A stretch of DNA of 36,194 nt from Spirochaetota bacterium (GTDB lineage Bacteria; Spirochaetota; Spirochaetia; Treponematales; Rectinemataceae). Below are positions 28,547-36,194 of this stretch, piece by piece. Position 1 is the first letter of the stretch, and each line of letters begins with the position of its first letter. The stretch is from NCBI GenBank assembly GCA_022711355.1, contig JAKLFE010000044.1:1-36194 (forward strand). The letters are read 5' to 3'. A model generated the notes under the pieces. It was given only the letters and a program-made list of their open reading frames with translations, ran no database searches and was not told the DNA's origin. Position numbers and translations under genes: made by a program.

Positions 28547-29307
28547 AGGACCTTGGCGAGGAACTCCCGGGTCCGCGCGCCGCGGGGGGCGCCGAAGAGC
28601 TCCTCGGGGCTCCCCTCCTCGGCCACGAGGCCCTGGTCCATGAAGAGGACCCGGCTCGCGGCCTGGCGGGCGAAGCGCATCTCGTGGGTGACGATGACCA
28701 TGGTCATGCCCTCGGCGGCGAGGTCGCGCATCACGTCGAGGACCTCGCCCACCATCTCGGGGTCGAGGGCGCTCGTGGGCTCGTCGAAGAGCATGACCTC
28801 GGGCCCCATGGCCAGGGCCCGCACGATGGCGATGCGCTGCTTCTGCCCGCCGGAGAGCTGGGCGGGGTAGGAGGCGGCCTTGTCCTCGAGGCCGACGCGC
28901 GCGAGCAGGCGCATCGCCTGGTCGCGGGCGGCCTCGGGAGTTAGGCGACCGAGCTTGACCGGGGCCAGGCAGAGGTTGCCCAGGACCGTCATGTGGGGGA
29001 AGAGGTTGAAGTGCTGGAAGACCATGCCCATGCGGCGGCGCCAGGCGTCGGCCGCGGGGCCGTCGGCGAGCGCGCCGCCGGCATGCGCGCCGCGGGGATC
29101 GGCCCGGACGATCTCGCCGTCGAAGGCGATGCTGCCCCCGGTCGGGACCTCGAGGAGGTTCAGGCAGCGCAGGAAGGTCGACTTGCCCGAGCCCGAGGGC
29201 CCGATCACGGCGACGACCTCGCCCTTGCCGATGACGGCGTCGACGCCCCGGAGGGCCTGGACCGGGCCGAAGCTCTTGCGCAGGCCGACGGTCCTAATGA
29301 GTTCCAC
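28543..29307 (-). CDS. Amino-acid ABC transporter ATP-binding protein (GlnQ type), second system
   Basis: This 254-residue ABC ATPase has Walker [10 protein letters not shown] (about 36-44), Q-loop [19 protein letters not shown], signature LSGGQKQR, Walker [13 protein letters not shown] and switch His VTHEM. The [18 protein letters not shown] block is typical of glutamine/polar amino acid importers. It has a short insertion after the first lobe ([17 protein letters not shown]) that the first importer in this window lacks. It starts at GTG 29307, overlapping the permease stop by 14 bases. It is the last gene of a binding protein-permease-ATPase operon and converges on the zincin lipoprotein gene with interlocked stops. 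Confidence 0.94.
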   Translation of the reverse strand: MELIRTVGLRKSFGPVQALRGVDAVIGKGEVVAVIGPSGSGKSTFLRCLNLLEVPTGGSIAFDGEIVRADPRGAHAGGALADGPAADAWRRRMGMVFQHFNLFPHMTVLGNLCLAPVKLGRLTPEAARDQAMRLLARVGLEDKAASYPAQLSGGQKQRIAIVRALAMGPEVMLFDEPTSALDPEMVGEVLDVMRDLAAEGMTMVIVTHEMRFARQAASRVLFMDQGLVAEEGSPEELFGAPRGARTREFLAKVL

Positions 29308-29989
29308 TGCGCATCCTCCGCTCGATCCGGGCGAGCAGCTTCGAGAGCGGGAAGGTCATGAGGAAGTAGCAGGCCGCCGCGACGAGGAGGGGCTCGAAGG
29401 GGCGGAAGGTGTTGCCCCGCACGGTATCGGCCTTGTACATGAGCTCGGCCACGCCGATCGTCGACACGATGGAGGACTCCTTGATCACCACGACGAACTC
29501 GTTGCCGAGGGCGGGCAGGATGTTCCGCAGGGCCTGGGGGAAGACGACGTAGCGCATGGTCATCCCGCGGCCGAGGCCCAGGGAGCGCGAGGCCTCCGAT
29601 TGGCCCCGGTCCACGGCCTGGATCCCCGCGCGGAAGATCTCCGCGACGTAGGCCGCCGAGTTGAGGGCCAGGGTCAGGGCCCCCGCCATGAAGTCCGAGA
29701 AGCCGATGCCCAGGAGGCGGTCGGCCAGGGGGAAGTCGGGGAAGCGGACGCCGACGGCCTGGAGGCCGTAGTACACGATGAAGAGCTGGACGAGCAGCGG
29801 CGTGCCGCGCAGGACCTCGACGTAGGCCGTGGCCGCGAGCCGGGCCGCCGGGGCGCGCGATAGGCGCGCGAGGGCGACCAGGAAGCCCAGGAGGGAGCCG
29901 GCGAGGACGGCGAGGAAGGCGAGGAGGAGGGTGTTCTTGGCCCCCACGAGGTAGAAGAGCCAGTACTTCGCCATGAAGGAAAAATCCAT
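29294..29989 (-). CDS. Amino-acid ABC transporter permease (HisMQ/GlnP type), second system
   Basis: This 231-residue permease has about five helices, the common compact size. [22 protein letters not shown] (about 57-78) and the EAA loop [35 protein letters not shown] (about 140-174) identify the family. The start ATG 29989 follows GGGGGGAGC. The gene is 29 bases after the binding-protein gene. The last helix is followed by a basic tail, [11 protein letters not shown], on the cytoplasmic side. Only one permease gene is present, so a homodimer is likely. Confidence 0.93.
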   Translation of the reverse strand: MDFSFMAKYWLFYLVGAKNTLLLAFLAVLAGSLLGFLVALARLSRAPAARLAATAYVEVLRGTPLLVQLFIVYYGLQAVGVRFPDFPLADRLLGIGFSDFMAGALTLALNSAAYVAEIFRAGIQAVDRGQSEASRSLGLGRGMTMRYVVFPQALRNILPALGNEFVVVIKESSIVSTIGVAELMYKADTVRGNTFRPFEPLLVAAACYFLMTFPLSKLLARIERRMRSGTH

Positions 29990-30018
29990 GCTCCCCCCCG
30001 CCCGCCTTCCCTAGGGCC

Positions 30019-30822
30019 TCACTCGACGAGGTCGACGGCCTCGGCCACGAACTTGTCCACAGCCTTGGCCGCCACGAGGCGGGCGAGGCTCCTGTTCACG
30101 GCGGCGACGAACTCGGGGGAGCCCTTCTTGAAGGCCACGGCCGAGCCCCCGTCGGCGTCGAGGACGAAGGGGGTCATGGCGATGTCGGGGTTCTTCTCGG
30201 CGTAGGCCTCGCCCACGGCCCACTCCATGGCGATGGCGTCGATCTTCTTGAACTTGAGCTCGAGGACGAGGTCGCTCACCTTGCCGAGCTCCTTGACCTG
30301 GGCGTGGGGCTTCTCGAGATCGGCCTTGGCGACGCCCTTCAGGGTCTTGGCCAGGCCCACCTGGATGGCCCCCTTCTGGGCGCCCATCAGGACCTCCTTG
30401 AAGGACTCCTTGGCCGGGTACTTCGCCGCGTCGGCCGTCCTGATCATGATGCCCTGCTTGGAGACGTAGTAGATATCCGAGAAGTCGACGGCCTTCTTGC
30501 GCTCCTCGGTGGGGGTCATGCCGGCGAGGACGAGGTCGACGGTGCCGGCCTGGAGGGCGGCGAGGAGGCCGTCGAAGCGCATGTCCTTGATCTCGAGCTT
30601 GACGCCGAGGTCCTTGGCGATCTCGGCCGCGATGGCGACGTCGAAGCCGACGATCTGGTCCTTGCCCCCCGCCTGGACGTGGAACTCGTAGGGCGGGAAG
30701 TCCGCCGAGGTGCCGATGACGAGCTTGCCCGACTTCTTGATCTGGTCGAGCTTGGTCTGGGCCTGGAGGCCGGCGACGAGGGCTAGGGCGAGTACGAGGG
30801 AGCTGACGATCCTCGGTTGCAT
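30019..30822 (-). CDS. Amino-acid ABC transporter periplasmic binding protein, second system
   Basis: The 267-residue product is a family 3 solute-binding protein with an ordinary Sec signal peptide, cleaved after GLQA (residue 21), and no lipobox, unlike the first system's lipoprotein. The mature domain starts QIKKSGKLVIGTSADFPPYEF. It then shows IVGFDVAIAAEIAKDLG, DLVLAGMTPTEERKKAVDFSD and YYVSKQGIMIR, all typical of the arginine/glutamine-type binding proteins. ADFPPYEF is the usual ligand-contact opening. I choose ATG 30822, with ACGGAGGA upstream; the frame continues upstream to 30921, but through the promoter. The amino acid specificity is not clear. Confidence 0.92.
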   Translation of the reverse strand: MQPRIVSSLVLALALVAGLQAQTKLDQIKKSGKLVIGTSADFPPYEFHVQAGGKDQIVGFDVAIAAEIAKDLGVKLEIKDMRFDGLLAALQAGTVDLVLAGMTPTEERKKAVDFSDIYYVSKQGIMIRTADAAKYPAKESFKEVLMGAQKGAIQVGLAKTLKGVAKADLEKPHAQVKELGKVSDLVLELKFKKIDAIAMEWAVGEAYAEKNPDIAMTPFVLDADGGSAVAFKKGSPEFVAAVNRSLARLVAAKAVDKFVAEAVDLVE

Positions 30823-30856
30823 GGCGTTCCTCCGTATAAATATGCAAACTTGAGCT

Positions 30857-30885
30857 GTTTTATGCATGTTTACAAAAAGAGTCAA
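30857..30885 (-). promoter_or_regulatory. Promoter of the second amino-acid ABC operon
   Basis: On the minus strand TTGACT (30885-30880), 17 bases, then TAAAAC (30862-30857). The transcript should start near 30850, giving a leader of about 28 nt. The dyad ATGCA/TGCAT at about 30842-30866 overlaps the -10 box and may be an operator. Confidence 0.6.
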
Positions 30886-31093
30886 TGGGGGCGAGCCGTA
30901 ATTATCTGTAATTCTGGTCATTTTGCTGTATTTGATCGATTATTCCGCAAGGGCCACTCGAGGAACGATGGATAGATATGCAATAACATGCAGGGTGACT
31001 GTATTTGTATCACCAGTAAAAATTAATAAACCAGAAGTCGAATACCGGGAGAGCCCGCGGGGAGCGGCCTTACCTTGGAAGCGTTGTTTTGTT
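30886..31093. other. AT-rich divergent intergenic region
   Basis: Between the second amino-acid ABC operon and the HD gene the sequence is markedly AT-rich. It contains the minus-strand promoter just to its left and must hold the plus-strand promoter for the HD gene, which I cannot place with confidence. A reading frame continuous with the HD gene crosses it, but its composition is unlike coding sequence here. Confidence 0.4.
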
Positions 31094-32284
31094 ATGTTAC
31101 TGGATACTCCCATGGACGAGATCCTCGCTACGCTCGCGGCCGCCGGGATCTCCGCCTACGGCTCTTCGGTGACGGCCCTCGACGCCTACTTCGGCCGCAA
31201 GCCCGCCCCCCTGCGCTTCTACCTCGCCCTCTGCTCGCTCCAGGATCTCGCGCGAGCCTTCGAGGGCCTCGAGTACCCGGGCCTGCCCTACGCCGACGCC
31301 GCCCTCGGGCCGGGCCGCGGGGCCGGGGAGGGTGCCTGCTTCCGCTGCGCCGACTCCCTCGCCGAGGCCGAGGCGGCCGCTTTCGCCCCCCTCGACCTCC
31401 TCGCCGAGGGAAGGCCCGGCTACTTCCAAGACCCGAAGGATGCCTACCCGAAGCTCCGTGAAAGGCGGCTCGAGCCGAGGCCGGCCCCCGCCGAGCTTCA
31501 GTACTTCGAGGCCGCCGCCCTCCTCGGCCGCTACGACTACGAGCTCGGCCCGGCCGCCCTCCCCGCCCCGCCCCGGGACTTCCGGGCCCGGGCCCAGCGC
31601 GACCTCCTGTCCCTCGTCCTCACCGGGCCCCGGCCCGAGGCGGCCCTCGGCCTCCTCCTCGAGACGGGCTTCGTCGCGGCCTACTGGCCGGAGCTCGCCG
31701 CCCTCTCCGGCCTGGGCCAGTCCAAGGAGTACCACCCCGAGGGCGACGCCTGGGCCCACACGATGGAGACCTTCCGGCACCGCAAGCTCCCCTCCCTCAC
31801 CCTCTCCCTCGCCCTCCTCCTCCACGACGCGGGCAAGCCCGCCGCCGAGTCGGCCGAGGGCCGGCGCTTCGACCGCCACGCCGAGATCGGCCGGGCCCTG
31901 GCCGAGCGCTTCCTCCGCCGCCTGGGCTTCGCCCCGGCCCTCGTCGAGGACGTCTCCTTCCTGGTACGCTACCATATGCTGCCGGCCGCCCTGCCCCGCC
32001 TCCCGGCCAACCGCCTCGAGGGCTTGATCGACGACGCCCGCTTCCCCCTCCTCCTCGAGCTGTACAAGTGCGACGAGCTCTCGACCTTCCGCGGCCCCGA
32101 CGGCTACTACGAGGCCTGCGCCGCCTATCGCGCCCACCTCCGCGACTCCCGCAACCCCTGGGGGGCGGCCGAGGGCAAGCGCCTCGCGCGGCTCTGGCTC
32201 GAGGACTCGCCCCGCGGGCCCGCGCCGGCGCGGGGCGCGGCGAGCCGGGGCGCGGCCCGCCGCGTCGGGGCCCGCCATGGCTGA
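31094..32284 (+). CDS. HD-domain phosphohydrolase with degenerate nucleotidyltransferase-like head
   Basis: This 396-residue protein has the architecture of a CCA-adding enzyme/poly(A) polymerase relative. The C-terminal HD domain is clear: YHPEGDAWAHTMETF (His215, His223), LLLHDAGKP (His245, Asp246) and FDRHAEIGRALAERFLRRLGF (His263), the usual metal ligands. The N-terminal part (1-155) sits where the nucleotidyltransferase belongs. The opening GISAYGSSVTALDAYFGRKPAPLRFY resembles that domain's first helix-loop but lacks the Gly-Gly and Asp-x-Asp catalytic signature. It may have lost transfer activity and act as a phosphohydrolase only. I choose ATG 31094, with GGAAG about 12 bases upstream; ATG 31112 is also possible. 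Its stop overlaps the next gene in ATGGCTGA. Confidence 0.72.
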   Translation: MLLDTPMDEILATLAAAGISAYGSSVTALDAYFGRKPAPLRFYLALCSLQDLARAFEGLEYPGLPYADAALGPGRGAGEGACFRCADSLAEAEAAAFAPLDLLAEGRPGYFQDPKDAYPKLRERRLEPRPAPAELQYFEAAALLGRYDYELGPAALPAPPRDFRARAQRDLLSLVLTGPRPEAALGLLLETGFVAAYWPELAALSGLGQSKEYHPEGDAWAHTMETFRHRKLPSLTLSLALLLHDAGKPAAESAEGRRFDRHAEIGRALAERFLRRLGFAPALVEDVSFLVRYHMLPAALPRLPANRLEGLIDDARFPLLLELYKCDELSTFRGPDGYYEACAAYRAHLRDSRNPWGAAEGKRLARLWLEDSPRGPAPARGAASRGAARRVGARHG

Positions 32285-33266
32285 GCCCCGCGAGGGAGGC
32301 GGCGAGGCCCCCCTCCTCAGGGCCGCCCTGGACGCGGCCCCCTGCTTCATCGCCTGCCTCGACCGGGAGCTCCGCTTCATCCTGGCCAACCAGTACCACG
32401 CCGCCGAGCTCGGCCTCGCCATCGAGGAGATCGAGGGCCGCCACTTCCGCGAGATCTACCCCCCCGAGCTCGCCGACCGGCGCGAGCCCTTGTTCCGGCG
32501 CTGCCTCGAGGGCCAGGTGGTCCGCTTCTACGACCGGGGCCCCTCGGAGGAGAGCCCCATCAAGGACGTCTTCGGCATCTACGCCCCCCTGCGGGACGCG
32601 GATGGACGGGTCGAGGGCATCGTCGGCGTCACGGTGGACAACACCCTCCAGCGGGACCTCGAGCGCCGCCTCGAGGAGAAGAACCGCGAGCTCGCCCAGG
32701 CGATCGGGGAGCTCGAGGAGGCCAACCGCGAGCTCGAGGAGGCCAACCGCGAGCTCCACCTCATGGCCACGACCGACGCCCTCTCGGGGGCCCTCAACCG
32801 CGCCGCCGTCTTCGCCGCCCTCGAGGAGGCCCTCCTCCGCGCCGAGCGCTACGGCCGCCCCCTGGCCATCGTCCTCTTCGACCTCGACTGGTTCAAGCTC
32901 GTCAACGACGAGCGGGGCCACGCGGCCGGCGACGCGGCCATCCGCCGCTTCGGCGAGGTCTGCCTCGGGGCCTTCCGCTCCACCGACCGCTTCGGCCGCT
33001 ACGGGGGCGAGGAATTCCTCGCCGTCCTGCCCGAGGTCGAGCTCGCCGGGGCCCTCGAGGCGGCCGAGCGGGCCCGCCGGGGCCTGGCCGAGTCCGAGCT
33101 CTCCCTCGCGGGAGGCGAGCGCTTCCGCGTCACGGTCTCCGCGGGCGTGGCGGCCTGGGAGCCGGGGCTCGGGGCCGACGCCTTCGTCTCCCGGGCCGAC
33201 CAGGCCCTCTACGCGGCCAAGCGGGGCGGGCGGAACCGGGTGGAGGCCTACCCCCCCTCGCGTTGA
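32277..33266 (+). CDS. PAS-GGDEF diguanylate cyclase
   Basis: This 329-residue cytoplasmic protein joins a PAS sensor domain (about 13-128: APCFIACLDRELRFILANQYHAAELG) to a GGDEF domain (about 166-326) through a coiled coil (125-162). The active-site loop is GGEEF (243-247), with the metal-binding FDLDWFK at 201-207. RSTD at 234-237, exactly five residues before GGEEF, is a good inhibitory (I) site for c-di-GMP feedback. It should make c-di-GMP from two GTP when the PAS domain binds its signal. The linker contains the repeat ELEEANR encoded by two identical 21-base units (32709-32750). The start overlaps the HD gene by 8 bases, and the stop TGA lies inside the -35 box of the next gene. Confidence 0.93.
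   Translation: MAEPREGGGEAPLLRAALDAAPCFIACLDRELRFILANQYHAAELGLAIEEIEGRHFREIYPPELADRREPLFRRCLEGQVVRFYDRGPSEESPIKDVFGIYAPLRDADGRVEGIVGVTVDNTLQRDLERRLEEKNRELAQAIGELEEANRELEEANRELHLMATTDALSGALNRAAVFAALEEALLRAERYGRPLAIVLFDLDWFKLVNDERGHAAGDAAIRRFGEVCLGAFRSTDRFGRYGGEEFLAVLPEVELAGALEAAERARRGLAESELSLAGGERFRVTVSAGVAAWEPGLGADAFVSRADQALYAAKRGGRNRVEAYPPSR
32709..32750 (+). repeat. Two identical 21-bp tandem units in the cyclase linker
   Basis: The unit begins GAGCTCGAGG and ends CCAACCGC, occurring at 32709-32729 and 32730-32750, followed by a partial third (GAGCTC). It encodes ELEEANR twice and lengthens the coiled coil by one heptad per copy. Confidence 0.8.
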
Positions 33267-33292
33267 CGCCCCGCCTCGGGGCCGGCTACTAT
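33263..33292 (+). promoter_or_regulatory. Leaderless promoter of the aminopeptidase P gene
   Basis: TTGACG (33263-33268), 18 bases, TACTAT (33287-33292), then six bases to ATG 33299, so the first transcribed base is expected to be the A of ATG. No Shine-Dalgarno is present. The -35 box includes the stop codon of the upstream cyclase gene. Confidence 0.6.
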
Positions 33293-33298
33293 GCCCCC

Positions 33299-34714
33299 AT
33301 GTTCGAACCGAGCGTTTACGCGGCGCGACGCGCCGCACTCCGCGAGGGCCTGGCCCGCCGCGGCGTCCACGCGGGCCTGGTCCTCTTCCTCGGCAGCCGC
33401 GAGAGCCCCAAGAACTTCCTCGACGACACCCACCCCTTCCGCCAGGACTCGAGCTTCCTCTACTTCGTCGGGACGCCGAGCCCGGCCCTCGCGGCCACCC
33501 TGGACCTGGCCAGCGGGGCCGAGGCCTTCTACGCGGACGAGTCCACGATGGACGACATCGTCTGGACCGGGCCCACGCCCTCGGCCGCGGAGCTGGCCGG
33601 GCGCGCGGGCATCGGCCGGGCCCTGCCCCGGAAGGCCCTCGCCCCGGCCGCGGCCGCCGCGCGGGGCTCCGGCGCGCCCATCCTCTACTTCCCCCCCTAC
33701 CGGGCCGACGCCATGGTCGAGCTCGCCGAGCTCGCCGCCCTCCCCTACGCCGCGGTCGAGGCGGGGGCCTCGATCCCCCTGGTGCGCGCCGCGGTCGAGC
33801 TCCGGGAGATCAAGTCGCCCGGCGAGGTGGCCGAGCTCGAGGCCGCCGTGTCGGCGAGCGTCGCGATGCACCGCGGCGCCCTCGCCTTCGCCCGGGCGGG
33901 CATGCGCGAGTACGAGATCGTGGCCCGGGTCACCGAGATCGCCCTCGCCGCGGGGGGCCGCCCGGCCTTCGGGCCCATCGCGACCACCAAGGGCGCGACC
34001 CTCCACATCCACGACTACTCGCGGAAGCTCGAGGAAGGCGGCCTCTTCCTCCTCGACGCGGGGGCCGAGAGCCCCGGGGGCTACGCCGGCGACCTGACCA
34101 CGACCTTCCCGATCGGCCGCCGCTACGAGGGCAGGCAGCGCGAGATCTACGACCTCGTCCTCGCGATGCATAAGGCGGCGACCTCCCTGCTCAAGCCGGG
34201 GCTGCCCTTCGTTCAGGCCCACGCGGCCGCGGAGCGGACCGCCTTCGAGGGCCTCAAGGCCCTGGGCCTCATGCGCGGGGACGCCGAGGAGGCGGTGGAG
34301 GCCGGCGCGACCGCCCTCTTCTTCCCCCACGGCCTGGGGCACCAGATCGGCCTCGACGGCCACGACATGGAGAACTACGGCGAGGTCTGGGTGGGCTACG
34401 ACGGCGAGCCCAAGAGCGCGCGCTTCGGCCGCAAGTCCCTCCGCCTGGCCAAGCCCCTCAAGGCCGGCATGGTCCACACGGTCGAGCCGGGGCTCTACTT
34501 CATCCCCCAGCTCATCGAGGCCTGGAGGGCCGAGGGCCGCTTCGCCGAGTTCGTGGACTACGGGCGCCTGGGCCCCTACCTGGCCGTGGGCGGGATCCGC
34601 AACGAGGAGGACTGGCTCGTGACCGAGTCCGGCGCCCGCCGCCTCGGCCCGGCCTACGAGAAGGACGCCCCCTCCATCGAGGCCCTCCGCGCCGCCGCGT
34701 TGGGCGCGAGATAA
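33299..34714 (+). CDS. pepP: Xaa-Pro aminopeptidase (aminopeptidase P family)
   Basis: This 471-residue M24 metallopeptidase removes an N-terminal residue that precedes proline. An aminopeptidase P N-terminal domain (1-165) with FEPSVYAARRAALREGL, DDTHPFRQDSSFLYFVG comes first. The pita-bread catalytic domain follows, with the metal ligands in LLDAGAESPGGYAGD (Asp253 and Asp265), FPHGLGHQIGLDGHD, VEPGLYF and the last Glu in GGIRNEEDW. I choose ATG 33299 because family members begin with MF..Y..RR and a leaderless promoter ends six bases earlier. A TTG at 33263 in frame would overlap the cyclase stop, but sits in the -35 box. Downstream, 10 bases on, is the DUF2007 gene. Confidence 0.93.
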   Translation: MFEPSVYAARRAALREGLARRGVHAGLVLFLGSRESPKNFLDDTHPFRQDSSFLYFVGTPSPALAATLDLASGAEAFYADESTMDDIVWTGPTPSAAELAGRAGIGRALPRKALAPAAAAARGSGAPILYFPPYRADAMVELAELAALPYAAVEAGASIPLVRAAVELREIKSPGEVAELEAAVSASVAMHRGALAFARAGMREYEIVARVTEIALAAGGRPAFGPIATTKGATLHIHDYSRKLEEGGLFLLDAGAESPGGYAGDLTTTFPIGRRYEGRQREIYDLVLAMHKAATSLLKPGLPFVQAHAAAERTAFEGLKALGLMRGDAEEAVEAGATALFFPHGLGHQIGLDGHDMENYGEVWVGYDGEPKSARFGRKSLRLAKPLKAGMVHTVEPGLYFIPQLIEAWRAEGRFAEFVDYGRLGPYLAVGGIRNEEDWLVTESGARRLGPAYEKDAPSIEALRAAALGAR

Positions 34715-34724
34715 GGGGAGCCCG

Positions 34725-35006
34725 ATGGCCGAAGCCTTCTCCACCGTCTTCCAGGACGAGGCTCTCGTCGTCCGGAGCCTCCTCGAGTCGGCGGGCATCG
34801 CCGCCGAGATAGCGGGCGAGCACATCCTCGACGTCTACCCGATCTTCTTCCCCGAGCAGCGGGGCATCCGCGTCGTCGTGCCCGACGAGGAGGCCGAGGA
34901 CGCCGCCGCCGTCGTGGCCGAGTACCGGGCCGCCAAGGCGGCCCGGGGCGCGTCCCCAGGAGGCGGCGAGGCCGCCGGCGACTCCCCGGGCCCCGGACAG
35001 GCCTAG
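34725..35006 (+). CDS. DUF2007-family small protein
   Basis: This 93-residue cytoplasmic protein begins FSTVFQDEALVVRSLLESAGIAAEIAGEHILDVYP and continues IRVVVPDEEAEDAAAVVAEYRA, the beta-alpha-beta pattern of DUF2007 (called 'putative signal transducing protein' in databases, without demonstrated function). The last 20 residues are Gly/Pro-rich and outside the domain. The ATG 34725 follows GGGGAG. It is 10 bases after the aminopeptidase P gene, so it is probably co-transcribed. Its TAG stop (35004-35006) interlocks with the convergent fusion gene's stop in CTAG. Confidence 0.8.
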   Translation: MAEAFSTVFQDEALVVRSLLESAGIAAEIAGEHILDVYPIFFPEQRGIRVVVPDEEAEDAAAVVAEYRAAKAARGASPGGGEAAGDSPGPGQA

Positions 35007-36194
35007 CGCATCGAGGCCAGCCACTCCGCGAGGGCCGGGCTCCGCGCGGGCAGGGCGGCCGAGCCGAGCCTGGCCCAGTTCCCCCACGAGTCGTAGCGGA
35101 GGGTCGCCAGGTCCTCGAGCCTGCCCGGCCTGAGCTCGGCCGGGCAGGAGCCGTGGAGATGGGCGGGGTAGTTGTAGGCGAAGGAGAGCTCGACCATCGC
35201 CGAGCGGGGCAGGGCGGCGAGGAGGCTGGCCGCGAGGATGGCCTGGTGGGCGAAGAGCTCCTTGCGCGAGTCGCGGCCGTAGAGGGCCGCGAGCTCGGGC
35301 CGCGCGTAGGCCCGCCCGAAGTCCGCGGCCCAGCGGCGCAGGAGGCCGGCCTCGGGCCTGACGGCGAGGAGGCCCGCGTTGGGGTAGAACCTGATCGCCC
35401 GCCGGTCGATCGTCGTCGTCAGGGGGAAGGCTGCGGCCGGCTCGGTCCCGCAGGCGGCGTAGAACGCCGACCAGTACTCGTCGGGCTCCGAGCCCCAGGG
35501 CGAGCCCACGAGGACGTGGTGGACCGGCCGGTAGCCCAGCAGGGCGCCGGCCGGGAGGAGGAGCTCCGCGGGCTCGCGGAGGATCACCGTGTCGCTGTCC
35601 ATCCACACGAGGACCTCGGGCCGAACGCTCGGGGCCTCGGCCGCGAGGGCCGCCTCGGCGGCCGCGGCCGCGGGGACCTTGGCCGCGAGGGGGAAGGCGG
35701 CGATCGCAGGCTCGAGCCCGTAGCCCCGGAGCTCGGCGCCGAGCTCGGCCAGGCCCTCCCGCCCCCGGGCCGAGAGGCGCTCGGGTCCCCCGGGAACCAG
35801 GGCGAGTATCCGCGAATCGCGCAACGCGCCCCCGAAGCGCCGCAGGCTCGAGGCCAGGGCGAGGGCTTCCTTCTCCTTGCCGGGGGCGGCCATGAAGGCG
35901 AAGGCCGCGCTCCGGGCCGCGGCGGGGCCGCCTTGGGGGGCCGCCGTCCGGGCGGCCCGCGCCGCGCGGGCGTTCTCCGCCGCGATCCGGATGGCCTCGC
36001 AGCTCTGTCCCCGATAGTAGGAGCTCCTCACCGAGGTCACGAGGCGGCCGTCGACGACCGGCGGGGGGGCGTCGGACTTCCCCTCGAGGTCCTCGAAGCC
36101 CTGGTAGAGGGCCCCGGCCGCCCGGTACTCCTCCGCGTAGTCGGGATGGCCGGTCATGCGCCTGCCTTCGAGGACGCCCGCGGCGGCCAGGACC
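35003..36194 (-). CDS. Apparent DJ-1/PfpI-glycosyltransferase fusion (runs off right edge)
   Basis: The frame is open from the right edge of the window to the TAG at 35003. The upstream residues before ATG 36157 (VLAAAGVLEGRR) continue the family pattern, so that ATG is probably internal. From there to about residue 65 (numbering from that ATG) the sequence GHPDYAEEYRAAGA, PPPVVDGRLVTS, SCEAIRIAAENA is the C-terminal half of a DJ-1/PfpI-type protein. An Ala/Pro/Gly linker (66-84) leads to a second domain (about 85-384): AAFAFMAAPGKEKEALALASSLRRFGG and WMDSDTVI. The latter has Asp187-Ser-Asp189 as a DxD motif of GT-A glycosyltransferases, and PNAGLLAVRPEAGLLRRW is also typical. I know of no common fusion of this kind. 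Two genes merged by a sequencing frameshift is the alternative. Confidence 0.55.
   Translation of the reverse strand, partial: VLAAAGVLEGRRMTGHPDYAEEYRAAGALYQGFEDLEGKSDAPPPVVDGRLVTSVRSSYYRGQSCEAIRIAAENARAARAARTAAPQGGPAAARSAAFAFMAAPGKEKEALALASSLRRFGGALRDSRILALVPGGPERLSARGREGLAELGAELRGYGLEPAIAAFPLAAKVPAAAAAEAALAAEAPSVRPEVLVWMDSDTVILREPAELLLPAGALLGYRPVHHVLVGSPWGSEPDEYWSAFYAACGTEPAAAFPLTTTIDRRAIRFYPNAGLLAVRPEAGLLRRWAADFGRAYARPELAALYGRDSRKELFAHQAILAASLLAALPRSAMVELSFAYNYPAHLHGSCPAELRPGRLEDLATLRYDSWGNWARLGSAALPARSPALAEWLASMR

Noticed and set aside
30923..31093. N-terminal extension of the HD protein back to 30923
   Set aside because: The added 57 residues come from AT-rich non-coding-like sequence and do not match the family.
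33263..33298. TTG 33263 as start of aminopeptidase P
   Set aside because: It lies in the proposed -35 box, and family members start at the MF...Y...RR segment encoded from 33299.
1..36194. CRISPR arrays, tRNA or rRNA genes, prophage
   Set aside because: I looked in all gaps; none has regularly spaced repeats, cloverleaf arms or phage-type genes.

Overview
The window is a very GC-rich bacterial chromosome segment. Its coding sequence is extremely rich in CTC, GAG, GCC and GGC codons, and the only AT-rich stretches are the promoter gaps. Exported proteins include two clear lipoproteins, Sec-secreted binding proteins and periplasmic peptidases, and HrpB and TcdA homologues are present, so the cell is probably diderm. 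The gene mix would fit a GC-rich spirochaete (Spirochaetaceae/Treponema-like), but no rRNA or other marker lies here, so that placement is an inference. I see no tRNA, rRNA, CRISPR array, prophage or replication origin.

Layout. (1) 1-491: the 3' part of a transposase-like gene running off the left edge, followed by a nested palindromic element (602-706). (2) 733-5742, minus strand: a five-gene operon coding for a secreted DUF6305-type protein, a DctM/ion-transporter-type permease, a 51-residue membrane protein, a membrane-anchored M14 (AstE/aspartoacylase-like) zinc deacylase and a secreted C69 dipeptidase. This looks like an undescribed system for uptake and periplasmic cleavage of a peptide or N-acyl amino acid. 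(3) 6139-9962, minus strand: AraC/GyrI-type regulator, MATE exporter, a nuclease-fold-like conserved protein and TcdA. (4) 10124-12534, plus strand: a complete amino-acid ABC importer. (5) 12531-20651: a LacI-family regulator on the minus strand, divergent from an inositol-type locus with a ribose-type ABC importer, a Gfo/Idh/MocA dehydrogenase and IolE, then an MFS transporter with its own promoter. (6) 20658-25348: HrpB helicase, a zinc-finger tail-anchored protein, a histidine phosphatase and a zincin-like protein. (7) 25404-28546: an AAA/DUF4143 ATPase with a small unknown partner behind a palindromic operator, and a zincin lipoprotein. (8) 28543-30822, minus strand: a second amino-acid ABC importer. 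(9) 31094-35006, plus strand: an HD phosphohydrolase with a degenerate nucleotidyltransferase head, a PAS-GGDEF cyclase, aminopeptidase P and a DUF2007 protein. (10) 35003-36194, minus strand: an apparent DJ-1/PfpI-glycosyltransferase fusion running off the right edge.

Two general patterns stand out. At least three genes have a well-spaced sigma70-like promoter whose -10 box sits only 6-7 nt before the start codon, with no Shine-Dalgarno sequence, which suggests leaderless mRNAs. Three convergent gene pairs also share a single CTAG in which both stop codons interlock, leaving no room for an intrinsic terminator between them.
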